Shown here: positions 9,073 through 17,230 of the stretch, one piece after another
How the letters are laid out: the number at the start of each line of letters is the position of its first letter
How positions within the stretch are numbered: the stretch's first letter is position 1
From: Bacillus sp. (in: firmicutes)
Lineage (GTDB): Bacteria > Bacillota > Bacilli > Bacillales > Bacillaceae
Assembly (NCBI GenBank): GCA_031180405.1
Contig: JAPSLU010000021.1
Coordinates: 1 to 33,157, forward strand
Reading direction: 5' to 3'
Length of the DNA stretch: 33,157 nt
Made by a program: the position numbers and the translations under genes
The notes under the pieces: model-generated
The model's input: only the letters and a program-made list of their open reading frames with translations
Told to the model about the DNA's origin: nothing
Database searches by the model: none

Positions 9073-10704
9073 ATGGGGATTTTACCGATCTTTCCAAGTG
9101 GTAACAGCGGAGGAAATCTAACTGTTGTAGTAGGGTCTGAGTCGAATAATTTAAGTTTTAAAAATTATCTCAGTCAAAAGAATTTACGTTCAGCTACAAC
9201 CACAAATAATGTTGATATTTCTTTTCCTAAGAAAATTTCTCTTAAGGAAATTGTTGCTGATTTAAGTGGAATTTTTAATAAAGAATCTATTGATTTATTT
9301 GAACCAATACAACAATTGTTCGAGGAAAATTCTGGGATTGGTGATGAATTATCATCTACACTTTATTTGGTGAAAAACGAAGTTAATGATGTTTTAGCTG
9401 AAAACCCTTCTTTAAATGACCTTTTTGAAAAAATAAAGGAAGAACTATCAATTATACCGATACTATCACTAACAAAAGCAGTCGAGAATATGAAAATAGA
9501 AAATCAATTGGAATTAACACCGATTATTTCTAGTCTTGACTCATTTTTAGGGCAAGAGTTTTCTTCATATAAAAATAAAGAGAATCCTAGTTTTAAAACT
9601 ATGCTAAAAAGCGTTGATCAAATGAGTTCAAATGATCAAGCACGTTTAGAAGGGCAAATTCTCCTTAGAAGGATTTTAAATGATCGGTCTGTAGAAAACT
9701 TATCAGTAATTGATAAAATTTTGACCAATTCTAATTCTATCACTGATGAAAATATAGGTTTATATTCAAATGATTTAATAGTAAAAGAATCGATATTAAA
9801 TGACCTTAAATCGATTTCAACTTTTTTGTCTAGAGAGAACGAATCAATTAAAAACCTTTTTACAGATGAACAGACTCTAACAAATGTGATAGAAGCAGTA
9901 GGGATGGTGATACCCGATAACAATACATTTGAAGATATATCAACTAAAATAAATGGTCTTTCTAAAAACGTTCATCCGATCATAAGTTCCTTGTTATTGT
10001 TAGGAAATGAATTAGAGGCTTACAAATCAATATTAAGTGAGTACAAAACAAAAGAAAATGCTTCTCAAATTGATGAGAGTTTGAACTCTCGAGACTTCCC
10101 AATAATAGTAAGTCGATTATCTGTTAATAGTCGAAGTGGAATCGATCAAATCCTACGAGAAAAAGTACAAAAAATTAATCAACCGATCGGAAACAGACAT
10201 CAAAAGGAAGATACTTTTGTAATTCAGCTTGATAAACCGTTATCAAACCAGGCTGAAACGCAAGTAGGTAGCAAAACAGATGCTTCTAATCGGCAAGAGT
10301 TCACAAATCAATTATTGAATGTGTTAAAAAACAGCAAGTTTGGACAAATGCCAAATGGTGCTAACAGACTCATACTGAAGCTAAATCCTGAGTATTTTGG
10401 TTCGATTACTGTGAAGTTAATTCAAAAAAATGGTGAAATGATTGCACGTCTAATTACATCTACTGAATCCGCAAAAGATTTACTTGATCATAGCATTCAT
10501 CAATTGAAACAAGCTTTACCTTCCGTACAGATTGAAGTTGAGCGCTTTGAGGTTCAGACAGAACAGCTTCCTAAAACGGTAAAAGATCATTCCGATAAGA
10601 GGGAGGAAAACAGGAAAGATCATGAGCAACAACATGAAGAAGAACAAAATAGTGATCAATCTTTTGTGAATACGCTTAAAGCAGCATTAAATACAACGGT
10701 GTAA
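9073..10704 (+). CDS. fliK: Flagellar hook-length control protein FliK
   Basis: The 543-aa product is the secreted molecular ruler and substrate-specificity switch that stops hook growth by acting on FlhB. The N-terminal 400 residues are low in conservation and rich in Ser, Asn, Leu and Ile, as is usual. The C-terminal Flg_hook domain is clear at about residues 433-490 (LILKLNPEYFGSITVKL, then QLKQALPSVQIEVERFEV), followed by a hydrophilic tail. The ATG follows GGAGGTG at 9062-9068. It is somewhat longer than B. subtilis FliK (about 487). Since hook protein FlgE is also enlarged here, co-adaptation is possible. Confidence 0.93.
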   Translation: MGILPIFPSGNSGGNLTVVVGSESNNLSFKNYLSQKNLRSATTTNNVDISFPKKISLKEIVADLSGIFNKESIDLFEPIQQLFEENSGIGDELSSTLYLVKNEVNDVLAENPSLNDLFEKIKEELSIIPILSLTKAVENMKIENQLELTPIISSLDSFLGQEFSSYKNKENPSFKTMLKSVDQMSSNDQARLEGQILLRRILNDRSVENLSVIDKILTNSNSITDENIGLYSNDLIVKESILNDLKSISTFLSRENESIKNLFTDEQTLTNVIEAVGMVIPDNNTFEDISTKINGLSKNVHPIISSLLLLGNELEAYKSILSEYKTKENASQIDESLNSRDFPIIVSRLSVNSRSGIDQILREKVQKINQPIGNRHQKEDTFVIQLDKPLSNQAETQVGSKTDASNRQEFTNQLLNVLKNSKFGQMPNGANRLILKLNPEYFGSITVKLIQKNGEMIARLITSTESAKDLLDHSIHQLKQALPSVQIEVERFEVQTEQLPKTVKDHSDKREENRKDHEQQHEEEQNSDQSFVNTLKAALNTTV

Positions 10705-10715
10705 GGAGGCTTTAC

Positions 10716-11141
10716 ATGACAACGATCGATCCAAGTTTATTACTTGCTAATAAACCAACAACCACTAGTACTGGTAATACAAGTCTAGGTAAAGATGAGT
10801 TTTTGAAAATATTAATGGCTCAATTACGAAATCAGGATCCTCTTAACCCAATGGAAGATAAGGAATTCATCGCACAGATGGCCCAATTTTCAACTTTAGA
10901 GCAAACCACAAACATGGCAAGTTTGTTAGAAAGATTTATTAATAGTCAAAATGGTGGAGAGTCAATTCTAAAATACTCAGAAATGATTGGTAAGCAAGTA
11001 GAATGGAAAGATGCTAACGGAGAAGCTGGCACTGGAATTGTTAAATCTGTTAAAAAAAATGATTCAAGTTTTCAGCTAGAACTTGACAATGGTCATGCCA
11101 TTTCTATTGAAGATGTTACAAAAGTTAGCAAAGCTGATTAA
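10716..11141 (+). CDS. flgD: Flagellar hook assembly scaffold FlgD
   Basis: The 141-aa product is the short Bacillus-type hook cap, needed for polymerisation of FlgE. The FlgD N-terminal signature LGKDEFLKILMAQLRNQDP (about residues 24-42) and NPMEDKEFIAQMAQFSTLEQ are present. The C-terminal third (IGKQVEWKDANGEAGTGIV) looks like the small beta domain of FlgD; the larger C-terminal region of enterobacterial FlgD is absent, as normal for this group. The ATG follows AAGGAGG at 10704-10710. It lies 12 bases after fliK. Confidence 0.95.
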   Translation: MTTIDPSLLLANKPTTTSTGNTSLGKDEFLKILMAQLRNQDPLNPMEDKEFIAQMAQFSTLEQTTNMASLLERFINSQNGGESILKYSEMIGKQVEWKDANGEAGTGIVKSVKKNDSSFQLELDNGHAISIEDVTKVSKAD

Positions 11142-11156
11142 TTATGGTGAAGAAAA

Positions 11157-11525
11157 ATGTCTCTAAAAATAAATAATATGCATCATAGTCATCCAAAGCA
11201 ACAAGTTCAAAAGCCTCTTTTGAAAACGGCTAATTTTAACGAATATTTAGTTAATGAAATAAATAATAAACACTTAAAAATCAGCAAACATGCCCATGAA
11301 AGACTAAATCAAAGACACATTACGATTTCAGAGGATGATTGGTCTCTGATCGAAAATAAGGTAGTTGAGGCGAGTCAGATGGGAATTAAAGATTCACTAG
11401 TTCTTGTTAATGAAGCTGCACTTATTATAAACACCCAAAATAAGATGGTCATAACTGCAATGGACCGAGAAGAAGCAAAAACACAGATTTTCACAAATAT
11501 AAACGGAACAATTATTATGGATTAA
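11157..11525 (+). CDS. Uncharacterised flagellar operon protein (PF12611 / TIGR02530-like)
   Basis: This 122-aa protein sits between flgD and flgE, a place where many Bacillaceae and Clostridia carry a small conserved gene annotated only as a flagellar operon protein; I believe B. subtilis 168 lacks it. The first 35 residues are variable and basic. The conserved part begins near ISKHAHERLNQRHITISEDDW and ends with SLVLVNEAALIINTQNKMV, then ITAMDREEAK. There is no signal peptide or membrane helix. The start ATG has only a modest site (TGGTGA). The His-Ala-x-x-Arg...Arg pattern plus a C-terminal beta segment recalls DUF4258/BECR-fold proteins, which is an inference only. The function is unknown. 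Confidence 0.8.
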   Translation: MSLKINNMHHSHPKQQVQKPLLKTANFNEYLVNEINNKHLKISKHAHERLNQRHITISEDDWSLIENKVVEASQMGIKDSLVLVNEAALIINTQNKMVITAMDREEAKTQIFTNINGTIIMD

Positions 11526-11609
11526 CGGCTGGACCGAAATTGGAGGCCTATAGTTGTGGAATGACAGAAACAACTAAATCTAAATTTCTACTAAAGGGAG
11601 ATAAAAATT

Positions 11610-13157
11610 ATGTTACGTTCATTATATTCAGGAATTAGTGGGATGAAAAACTTTCAATCAAAATTAGATGTGATCGGGAACAACATCGCCAATGTAAATA
11701 CTTATGGATTTAAAAAGTCTCGTACGACATTTGCTGACCTGGTAAACCTACAAATTGCAGATGCTGTTGGTGCGACACAAACAAATGCAGGTACAAATGC
11801 TCAACAAATTGGATTGGGTACTAAGATTAGTTCAATCGATACAATTCATACTTCAGGTTCAACACAAACAACTTCACGAACACTTGATTTAACGTTATCA
11901 GGAGATGGGTTTTTCCCTGTAGCACAAATTTCAAATTTCGAAAACATTAGTATCGACAGGAAGAATCAGCTTGGAACTAACAAGATAACCGGGTCAATTA
12001 ATAGTGCTGTAGATTTGAATTATACGAGAGCTGGAAATTTTTATTTAGATGATAAAGGGTACTTAGTCACTGCTGAAGGATTGTATTTGGTAGGGGAAGC
12101 TGGAGAGAAAACAGTACCTGATAAAAATTCAATTACTAAGTCTCAAAATGCTTTAAATGCGATTTCTAATTTTGGTAAATCATACAGTAACATGAATTCA
12201 TCTACAGAGGAAATTTTAAAGCAATCAAATAATTTAATGAGTATTTACACTGAATATAATGAAGCTGTCGAAAACTACAATAAATATTTTGAATCGAGGG
12301 ATGCAGGCGATCCTTCCGATCCTACGAATAGTACAGCTTATAGAAGAATGGAGATTGCATATGACGCTTTAGGCTCAATTCTTAACCTATTTAATACTAA
12401 AGTTGGAAATTTTAATAATGATGCTACTGCATATGATACTGGGGTTACTAGACTAAACGGTAATGGAACTACGGGGATTACTGGATTTAACAATGCAAAA
12501 CCAATAGGGCAAATTATAAAAGAACTAACCAATAATATTAATAGTATAGAAGACGAGGACTATGAATCTGAAATACCTGAAATTGGCAAATCTGTAGAAG
12601 ATATTGCAATTTTAAATTTAAATACACTTATCTCAACCTTAAACTCATATCAAATCGAATTAGAAAACATTGGTAGAGCAGTAGTTAACTTTGAAGGGAT
12701 CGCTGAGGCTCTTCAAAGACCCCAGTTTTCTAATAGATTAAGTGGAGAAGCGGGATTAATTCAAATACCATTAACAGCTCAAAGTTTTAGTGTTGGTCCA
12801 GAAGGTACAGTTACTTTTGTTAATGAAAAAGGTGAACTTAATGTAGCTGGACAAGTTCGAGTAGCTACTTTTGCAAATGCTGGTGGTCTTGAAAAGGTAG
12901 GTGGTAACTTGTTTAGAGAATCAGCAAACTCAGGAGCAATTGATAGAAACAACAACGGAATTCAACTTGAAGAATTAGGTGTTGCAGGTTCAGACGGTGT
13001 TGCTTCAATCATCGCTGGTGCATTAGAAATGTCAAACGTTGACTTATCTGAAGAATTTACAGAAATGATCGTTGCACAACGTGGATTCCAATCAAACACT
13101 AAAATTATTACAACTTCAGATGAAATATTACAAGAATTAATGAGTCTAAAACGTTAG
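11610..13157 (+). CDS. flgE: Flagellar hook protein FlgE (large form with helical insertion)
   Basis: The 515-aa product has both conserved ends of Bacillus FlgE: N-terminal MLRSLYSGISGMKNFQ and NNIANVNTYGFKKSR, and C-terminal GALEMSNVDLSEEFTEM with AQRGFQSNTKIITTSDEILQ. B. subtilis FlgE has only about 264 residues. Here about 30 extra residues lie near 103-137, and a block of about 220 residues (about 164-383) is inserted between LVTAEGLYLVGE and IQIPLTAQSFSVG. The block looks mostly helical with two Asn/Glu-rich amphipathic stretches, and has no HExxH metalloprotease motif. The ATG follows AAAGGGAG at 11594-11601. The protein is exported and polymerises into the hook; the insert should be surface-exposed. 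Confidence 0.95.
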   Translation: MLRSLYSGISGMKNFQSKLDVIGNNIANVNTYGFKKSRTTFADLVNLQIADAVGATQTNAGTNAQQIGLGTKISSIDTIHTSGSTQTTSRTLDLTLSGDGFFPVAQISNFENISIDRKNQLGTNKITGSINSAVDLNYTRAGNFYLDDKGYLVTAEGLYLVGEAGEKTVPDKNSITKSQNALNAISNFGKSYSNMNSSTEEILKQSNNLMSIYTEYNEAVENYNKYFESRDAGDPSDPTNSTAYRRMEIAYDALGSILNLFNTKVGNFNNDATAYDTGVTRLNGNGTTGITGFNNAKPIGQIIKELTNNINSIEDEDYESEIPEIGKSVEDIAILNLNTLISTLNSYQIELENIGRAVVNFEGIAEALQRPQFSNRLSGEAGLIQIPLTAQSFSVGPEGTVTFVNEKGELNVAGQVRVATFANAGGLEKVGGNLFRESANSGAIDRNNNGIQLEELGVAGSDGVASIIAGALEMSNVDLSEEFTEMIVAQRGFQSNTKIITTSDEILQELMSLKR

Positions 13158-13160
13158 TAA

Positions 13161-13211
13161 GGGGGGGAGTGGCTAACGCTTCGCACTTTTAAGTTAGCCT
13201 ATATATATATG
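13161..13211 (+). promoter_or_regulatory. Hairpin between a strong Shine-Dalgarno and the swrD start codon
   Basis: A strong ribosome-binding site (GGGGGGGAG, 13161-13169) lies 39 bases before the swrD ATG at 13209, too far for normal use. The bases just before the ATG are TATATATA, with no Shine-Dalgarno. Between them is a perfect 7-bp inverted repeat, GGCTAAC (13171-13177) and GTTAGCC (13193-13199), with a 15-base loop. If this hairpin folds, the effective spacing from GGGGGGGAG to ATG falls to about 10 bases. There is no ATG, GTG or TTG in the swrD frame between the flgE stop and 13209. Confidence 0.6.
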
Positions 13212-13427
13212 ATTCAATTAACTAAGTTGAACGGAAAGCTATTTACATTAAATGCACTATACATTGAAGTTATTGAGTCTTTTCCTGATACAACCATAAC
13301 CTTAACAAACGGTCATAAATATGTTGTGAGAGAGCCTGAACATGAGGTTAATATGAAAATTTCTTCCTTCTATCGGGATATATGTGTACTGTCTCCTGAG
13401 AAAAGACACGGAGGTTCTGGGGAATGA
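13209..13427 (+). CDS. swrD: Flagellar motor power protein SwrD (FlbD family, YlzI)
   Basis: The 72-aa protein starts MIQLTKLNGKLFTLNALYIE and continues VIESFPDTTITLTNGHKYVV, the classical FlbD/YlzI family pattern. In B. subtilis, SwrD (YlzI) raises flagellar motor power, enabling swarming; it is cytoplasmic and small. The ATG at 13209 fits the family N-terminus, although its ribosome-binding arrangement is unusual (hairpin between a remote GGGGGGGAG and the start). It overlaps fliL by four bases (ATGA), so fliL translation is probably coupled to it. Confidence 0.9.
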   Translation: MIQLTKLNGKLFTLNALYIEVIESFPDTTITLTNGHKYVVREPEHEVNMKISSFYRDICVLSPEKRHGGSGE

Positions 13428-13852
13428 ATAAGAAGCTTTTAACAATTATGCTTGTTATTATAGTATCTATTACATTAATTGGTGTTACAGCACTTGTCGT
13501 CGTTACTAAATTTTTAGGAAATGAAGATAAGCATAAGGAACCTTCCATTCAAGAGGTAGTTGAAGCATCTGTTGATATACCCGAAATAACCACAAATTTA
13601 TCCAGTGGTAATATTGTCCGCATATCATTTAAAATTGAAACAGATTCAAAGAAAGCAAAAGAAGAATTAACACAACGTGTGTTCCAAGTTCAAGACATTA
13701 TTATTTCAGAACTAGCTAATATGGAACCAGCACAATTAGATGGTACCGATAATATGAATAAGTTTAAAAAAACAATTGTTAACAAAACCAACAATTTAAT
13801 GCAAGAAGGCAAGGTCAATAAGGTCTATACCACATCCTATATCCTTCAGTAA
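13424..13852 (+). CDS. fliL: Flagellar basal body-associated protein FliL
   Basis: The 142-aa product has one N-terminal membrane helix (about residues 4-28, LLTIMLVIIVSITLIGVTAL) and an extracytoplasmic FliL domain with the typical pattern of a beta strand (NIVRISFKIETDSKKAKEEL) and helix (RVFQVQDIIISELANM). FliL surrounds the stator units and supports torque. The start ATG overlaps the swrD stop, with GGAGG and GGGG just upstream inside swrD. fliM follows after about 30 bases. Confidence 0.93.
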   Translation: MNKKLLTIMLVIIVSITLIGVTALVVVTKFLGNEDKHKEPSIQEVVEASVDIPEITTNLSSGNIVRISFKIETDSKKAKEELTQRVFQVQDIIISELANMEPAQLDGTDNMNKFKKTIVNKTNNLMQEGKVNKVYTTSYILQ

Positions 13853-13885
13853 TTGTACACTAATCTAAAATAGGAGGTGGAAACT

Positions 13886-14869
13886 TTGGCGGGTGATATT
13901 TTATCACAAAGTGAAATTGACGCCTTGCTGTCTGCCATTTCAACAGGAGAAATGGATGCAGATGAGTTGAAAAAGGAAGAGTCTAACAAAAAAGTGAAAG
14001 TTTATGATTTTAAACGCGCATTGCGGTTCTCTAAGGATCAAATTCGAAGTTTAACTAGAATTCATGAAAATTTTGCTAGGTTGTTAACAACTTATTTTTC
14101 AGCTCAATTACGAACATACATTCAAATTACGGTTGGCTCAGTTGACCAATTACCATATGAAGAGTTTATTCGTTCAATACCTAAAATGACTGTTTTAAAT
14201 ATTTTCGAAGTAGCCCCTTTGGATGGTAGAATCCTTATGGAAGTTAACCCTAATATAGCATACGCTATGATGGATCGAATTATGGGTGGCATTGGTGCTA
14301 GTGTTAATAAGATTGAAAATTTAACTGAAATTGAGACGACAATCATTTCTAACATGTTTGAAAAGTCTCTGGAAAATTATCAAGAAGCATGGGACTCATT
14401 AATTGAAATTGAACCAATTATTTCAGAGTTTGAAGTTAATCCACAGTTTTTACAAATGGTTTCTCCAAATGAGACGGTTGTTGTTATTTCCTTGAATATA
14501 CAAGTAGGAGAAACAAGTGGAATGATAAACCTTTGTATTCCACATGTTGTATTAGAGCCAATTATTCCTAAACTCTCTGTTCATTATTGGATGCAATCTG
14601 ATCGCAAAGAACCAAAGCAACATGAGATCGAGGCACTTAAAAAGCAAATTAATCTTGCCGATCTAACCGTTGCGGCCGAGCTTGGAACATCGGATTTATC
14701 AATACAAGACTTTCTTCAACTACAACCTGGTGATGTGATTCAATTAGATCGTACCATCGACCAACCATTGGTTGTTAAAATAGGTGACAAGCCCAAGTTT
14801 ACTGGACAACCAGGAAAATTAAACAAAAAAATAGCGGTTCAAATTATTGACCACTTATCAAAGAGGTGA
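13886..14869 (+). CDS. fliM: Flagellar motor switch protein FliM
   Basis: I choose the TTG at 13886 (MAGDILSQSEIDALLSA, 327 aa). AGGAGGTGG at 13872-13880 lies five bases upstream, whereas the in-frame GTG at 13877 is inside that site. The N-terminal LSQSEIDALLSA is the CheY-P binding peptide. The middle CheC-like domain includes FDFKRALRFS-type sequence (VYDFKRALRFSKDQIRSL), and the C-terminal SpoA domain contains LQPGDVIQLDRTID. FliM links FliG to FliY/FliN in the C-ring. Three bases of its end overlap the ribosome-binding site of fliY. Confidence 0.96.
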   Translation: MAGDILSQSEIDALLSAISTGEMDADELKKEESNKKVKVYDFKRALRFSKDQIRSLTRIHENFARLLTTYFSAQLRTYIQITVGSVDQLPYEEFIRSIPKMTVLNIFEVAPLDGRILMEVNPNIAYAMMDRIMGGIGASVNKIENLTEIETTIISNMFEKSLENYQEAWDSLIEIEPIISEFEVNPQFLQMVSPNETVVVISLNIQVGETSGMINLCIPHVVLEPIIPKLSVHYWMQSDRKEPKQHEIEALKKQINLADLTVAAELGTSDLSIQDFLQLQPGDVIQLDRTIDQPLVVKIGDKPKFTGQPGKLNKKIAVQIIDHLSKR

Positions 14870-14874
14870 CGAAG

Positions 14875-16125
14875 ATGGTGAGTAATGATATGTTGTCGCA
14901 GGATGAAATTGATGCGCTTTTAAAAGGGTCAAGTATTGAAGAAGAACAAAATCCTGCAGAAATACATGAAGACGAACACCTTAAGACCGAAGACTATTTT
15001 GACGCCATGGAAGAAGATGCTATCGGTGAAATTGGTAATATTTCATTTGGAAGCTCTGCAACTGCGTTATCTACTCTTCTACAACAAAAAGTAGAAATTA
15101 CAACACCAAGTGTATCGGTAGTTCATAAACATAAACTGGGTGACCAATTCCAGCAGCCGTATGTTGCAATTGAAGTGAATTACACAGAAGGATTCTCAGG
15201 AAGTAATTTACTCGTCATAAAACAGAGTGATGCTGCTATAATTGCAGATTTAATGATTGGTGGAGACGGTACAAATCCTGATAAGATGCTAGGGGAAATT
15301 CAAGTAAGTGCCGTACAAGAAGCAATGAATCAAATGATGGGGTCGGCAGCTACTTCGATGTCAACTATTTTTAATAAAAAAGTAGATATATCTCCACCAC
15401 GGGTTGAACTTCTTAATGCGAATGAAACAAAGGATGCTAATACGATACCGAATGAGGAGTTATTAGTTCAAGTATCATTCAGGTTGAAAATTGGAACATT
15501 AATTGATTCAAGTATCATGCAGCTATTACCTTTAGGTTTTGCGAAAGACCTTATTGATCAATTAATTAATCCAAAGCAAGAGGCTGCTACTGCAGAAGCA
15601 ATAAGAGAGGTACAACAAACACAAGTACCAGTACCTGAGATGACGTCATCAAATAGTTATCATGAACAACAAAATAATAATATCCAACCAGTTTACGAGC
15701 AGCAGATCCAGCAACAGCCTATCTATGAACAACAAATGGGACTGCCAAACCAACCTATTGCTGCGGCACCACCACATTATGCTCAACCTAGACCACAGCC
15801 ACCTGTTAATGTAAAACCAGCTGAATTTGCATCTTTTGAGCCTGCTTTTTATCAACAACATGAGACACAAAACTTAGATATGCTTTTGGATATTCCTCTA
15901 AAAGTAACAGTTGAACTAGGTAGAACTACACGCTCAGTAAAAGAAATTCTTGAATTATCATCTGGTTCTATTATTGAATTAGACAAGCTTGCTGGAGAGC
16001 ATGTTGATATATTAGTGAATAATAAAATTGTTGCAAAAGGCGAAGTTGTTGTTATTGATGAGAACTTTGGTGTTCGAGTGACGGATATTCTTAGTAAATC
16101 AGAACGTTTAACTAAACTTAAATAA
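14875..16125 (+). CDS. fliY: Flagellar motor switch phosphatase FliY
   Basis: The start is the ATG at 14875 (MVSNDMLSQDEIDALLKG, 416 aa), six bases after AGAGGTG. FliY combines an N-terminal CheY-P binding peptide, a CheC-type phosphatase domain and a C-terminal FliN/SpoA domain. The first catalytic pair is E52/N55 (IGEIGNISFGSSA). The second is in VQEAMNQMMGSAATS. The SpoA domain starts near LDIPLKVTVELGRTTRSV. A linker of about 90 residues, very rich in Gln and Pro and with repeated YEQQ units, makes it longer than B. subtilis FliY (about 378). It hydrolyses CheY-P at the switch. Confidence 0.96.
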   Translation: MVSNDMLSQDEIDALLKGSSIEEEQNPAEIHEDEHLKTEDYFDAMEEDAIGEIGNISFGSSATALSTLLQQKVEITTPSVSVVHKHKLGDQFQQPYVAIEVNYTEGFSGSNLLVIKQSDAAIIADLMIGGDGTNPDKMLGEIQVSAVQEAMNQMMGSAATSMSTIFNKKVDISPPRVELLNANETKDANTIPNEELLVQVSFRLKIGTLIDSSIMQLLPLGFAKDLIDQLINPKQEAATAEAIREVQQTQVPVPEMTSSNSYHEQQNNNIQPVYEQQIQQQPIYEQQMGLPNQPIAAAPPHYAQPRPQPPVNVKPAEFASFEPAFYQQHETQNLDMLLDIPLKVTVELGRTTRSVKEILELSSGSIIELDKLAGEHVDILVNNKIVAKGEVVVIDENFGVRVTDILSKSERLTKLK

Positions 16126-16152
16126 TAATTTCTTAGTAGGAGTGGAGAAATA

Positions 16153-16515
16153 ATGGCACATAAAATTATGATAGTTGACGATGCGGCATTCATGAGAATG
16201 ATGATTAAAGATATTTTAACTAAAAACGGATATGAAGTAGTTGCAGAAGCAGCAGACGGAGCACAAGCTGTTGAAAAATATAAAGAGCACCAACCTGATC
16301 TAGTAACAATGGATATTACAATGCCAGAAATGGATGGGATTGCTGCATTAAAAGAAATTAAAAAGCTTAACAACGATGCCAAAGTTATTATGTGTTCAGC
16401 AATGGGACAACAAGCGATGGTAATTGATGCGATCCAAGCAGGTGCCAAAGACTTTATTGTAAAACCATTCCAAGCAGACCGTGTATTAGAGGCAATCGGC
16501 AAAACATTAAGCTAA
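16153..16515 (+). CDS. cheY: Chemotaxis response regulator CheY
   Basis: The 120-aa single receiver domain has the acidic pair D9/D10, phosphorylation site D54 (LVTMDITMPEMDG), the conserved Ser/Thr near S86 (MCSAMGQ) and Lys in FIVKPF. CheA phosphorylates it; in Bacillus CheY-P binds FliM and promotes counter-clockwise rotation. The ATG follows TAGGAGTGG at 16137-16145. Position between fliY, which dephosphorylates it, and fliO matches B. subtilis. Confidence 0.97.
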   Translation: MAHKIMIVDDAAFMRMMIKDILTKNGYEVVAEAADGAQAVEKYKEHQPDLVTMDITMPEMDGIAALKEIKKLNNDAKVIMCSAMGQQAMVIDAIQAGAKDFIVKPFQADRVLEAIGKTLS

Positions 16516-16528
16516 AGGTGGAGTGACA

Positions 16529-17230
16529 TTGCTTCATAGATACTACCTCATCATAATGTTAATAACTCTTATCTTTTTTTCTCCGCATGCTACATTTATT
16601 GTAGATGCGGAGGACTCACAAAACGAGAGTGTTTACGAAAATCTGAATAAAGAAGTACAATCAGATGAAGAAGAACAAGTTACAGTAGCAGAAGAACAAA
16701 GTCAAACGGATGAACATCAGGAGACCCGAGGCGATTCCTTATCTGTCACAGCACTCGATTTTATTAAAATGATACTTGCTTTTGGGTTTATTCTCTTCCT
16801 TATCTACTTTCTATTAAAATTTGTAACGAAGAGAAATAGAGCATTTCAGCAAGGACAAGCAATTCTAAATCTTGGAGGAACGAATTTAGGTCAGAATAAA
16901 TCTGTGCAAATAATCAAAGTTGGAAATCGTGTATTAGTTGTGGGTGTCGGAGAGTCAATCACTTTATTAAAAGAGATAGATGATGAAAAAGAAAGCAATG
17001 ACCTGATTCTAGACTTCGAGAAAAAGCAAGAAATGGTTGTTGATTCAAAGGATTTCATTCAAAAAATAATGTCTTTGCTTAATCAACAAAAAAATGCAAA
17101 GAAAGATTATTCTATTTCAGAAGCGACAGCATTTACATCAAAATTGAATGAACAACTACAAATAATGAAGGAAGAACGAACGAAGAAACTTAAGGATATT
17201 AAAAGAAAGGGTCTAAACAAACATGAATGA
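16529..17230 (+). CDS. fliO: Flagellar export gate assembly protein FliO (FliZ in older Bacillus naming)
   Basis: The preferred start is the TTG at 16529 (MLHRYYLIIMLITLIFF, 233 aa), six bases after AAAGGTGGAG; the in-frame GTG at 16523 abuts that site. Residues 1-27 look like a signal peptide with cleavage near VDA. An acidic, Gln/Glu-rich extracytoplasmic stretch follows, then a membrane helix at about 76-98 (LDFIKMILAFGFILFLIYF), and a cytoplasmic FliO domain (AILNLGGTNLGQNKSVQII). FliO helps assemble the FliP ring. It overlaps fliP by eight bases. Confidence 0.92.
   Translation: MLHRYYLIIMLITLIFFSPHATFIVDAEDSQNESVYENLNKEVQSDEEEQVTVAEEQSQTDEHQETRGDSLSVTALDFIKMILAFGFILFLIYFLLKFVTKRNRAFQQGQAILNLGGTNLGQNKSVQIIKVGNRVLVVGVGESITLLKEIDDEKESNDLILDFEKKQEMVVDSKDFIQKIMSLLNQQKNAKKDYSISEATAFTSKLNEQLQIMKEERTKKLKDIKRKGLNKHE

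Noticed and set aside
12096-12758. Possible intein in FlgE
   Set aside because: The inserted block lacks the Cys/Ser start, the TxxH block and the terminal His-Asn of inteins, and is too helical; a structural domain insertion fits better.
12096-12758. Possible metalloprotease domain in the hook insert, as in flagellinolysins
   Set aside because: No HExxH motif is present in the insert.
15852-16502. Long open frame on the minus strand (216 codons) opposite the end of fliY and cheY
   Set aside because: It is wholly antisense to two well-supported genes, has Ser/Ile/Thr-rich composition typical of a reverse shadow, and lacks a ribosome-binding site or recognisable motif.
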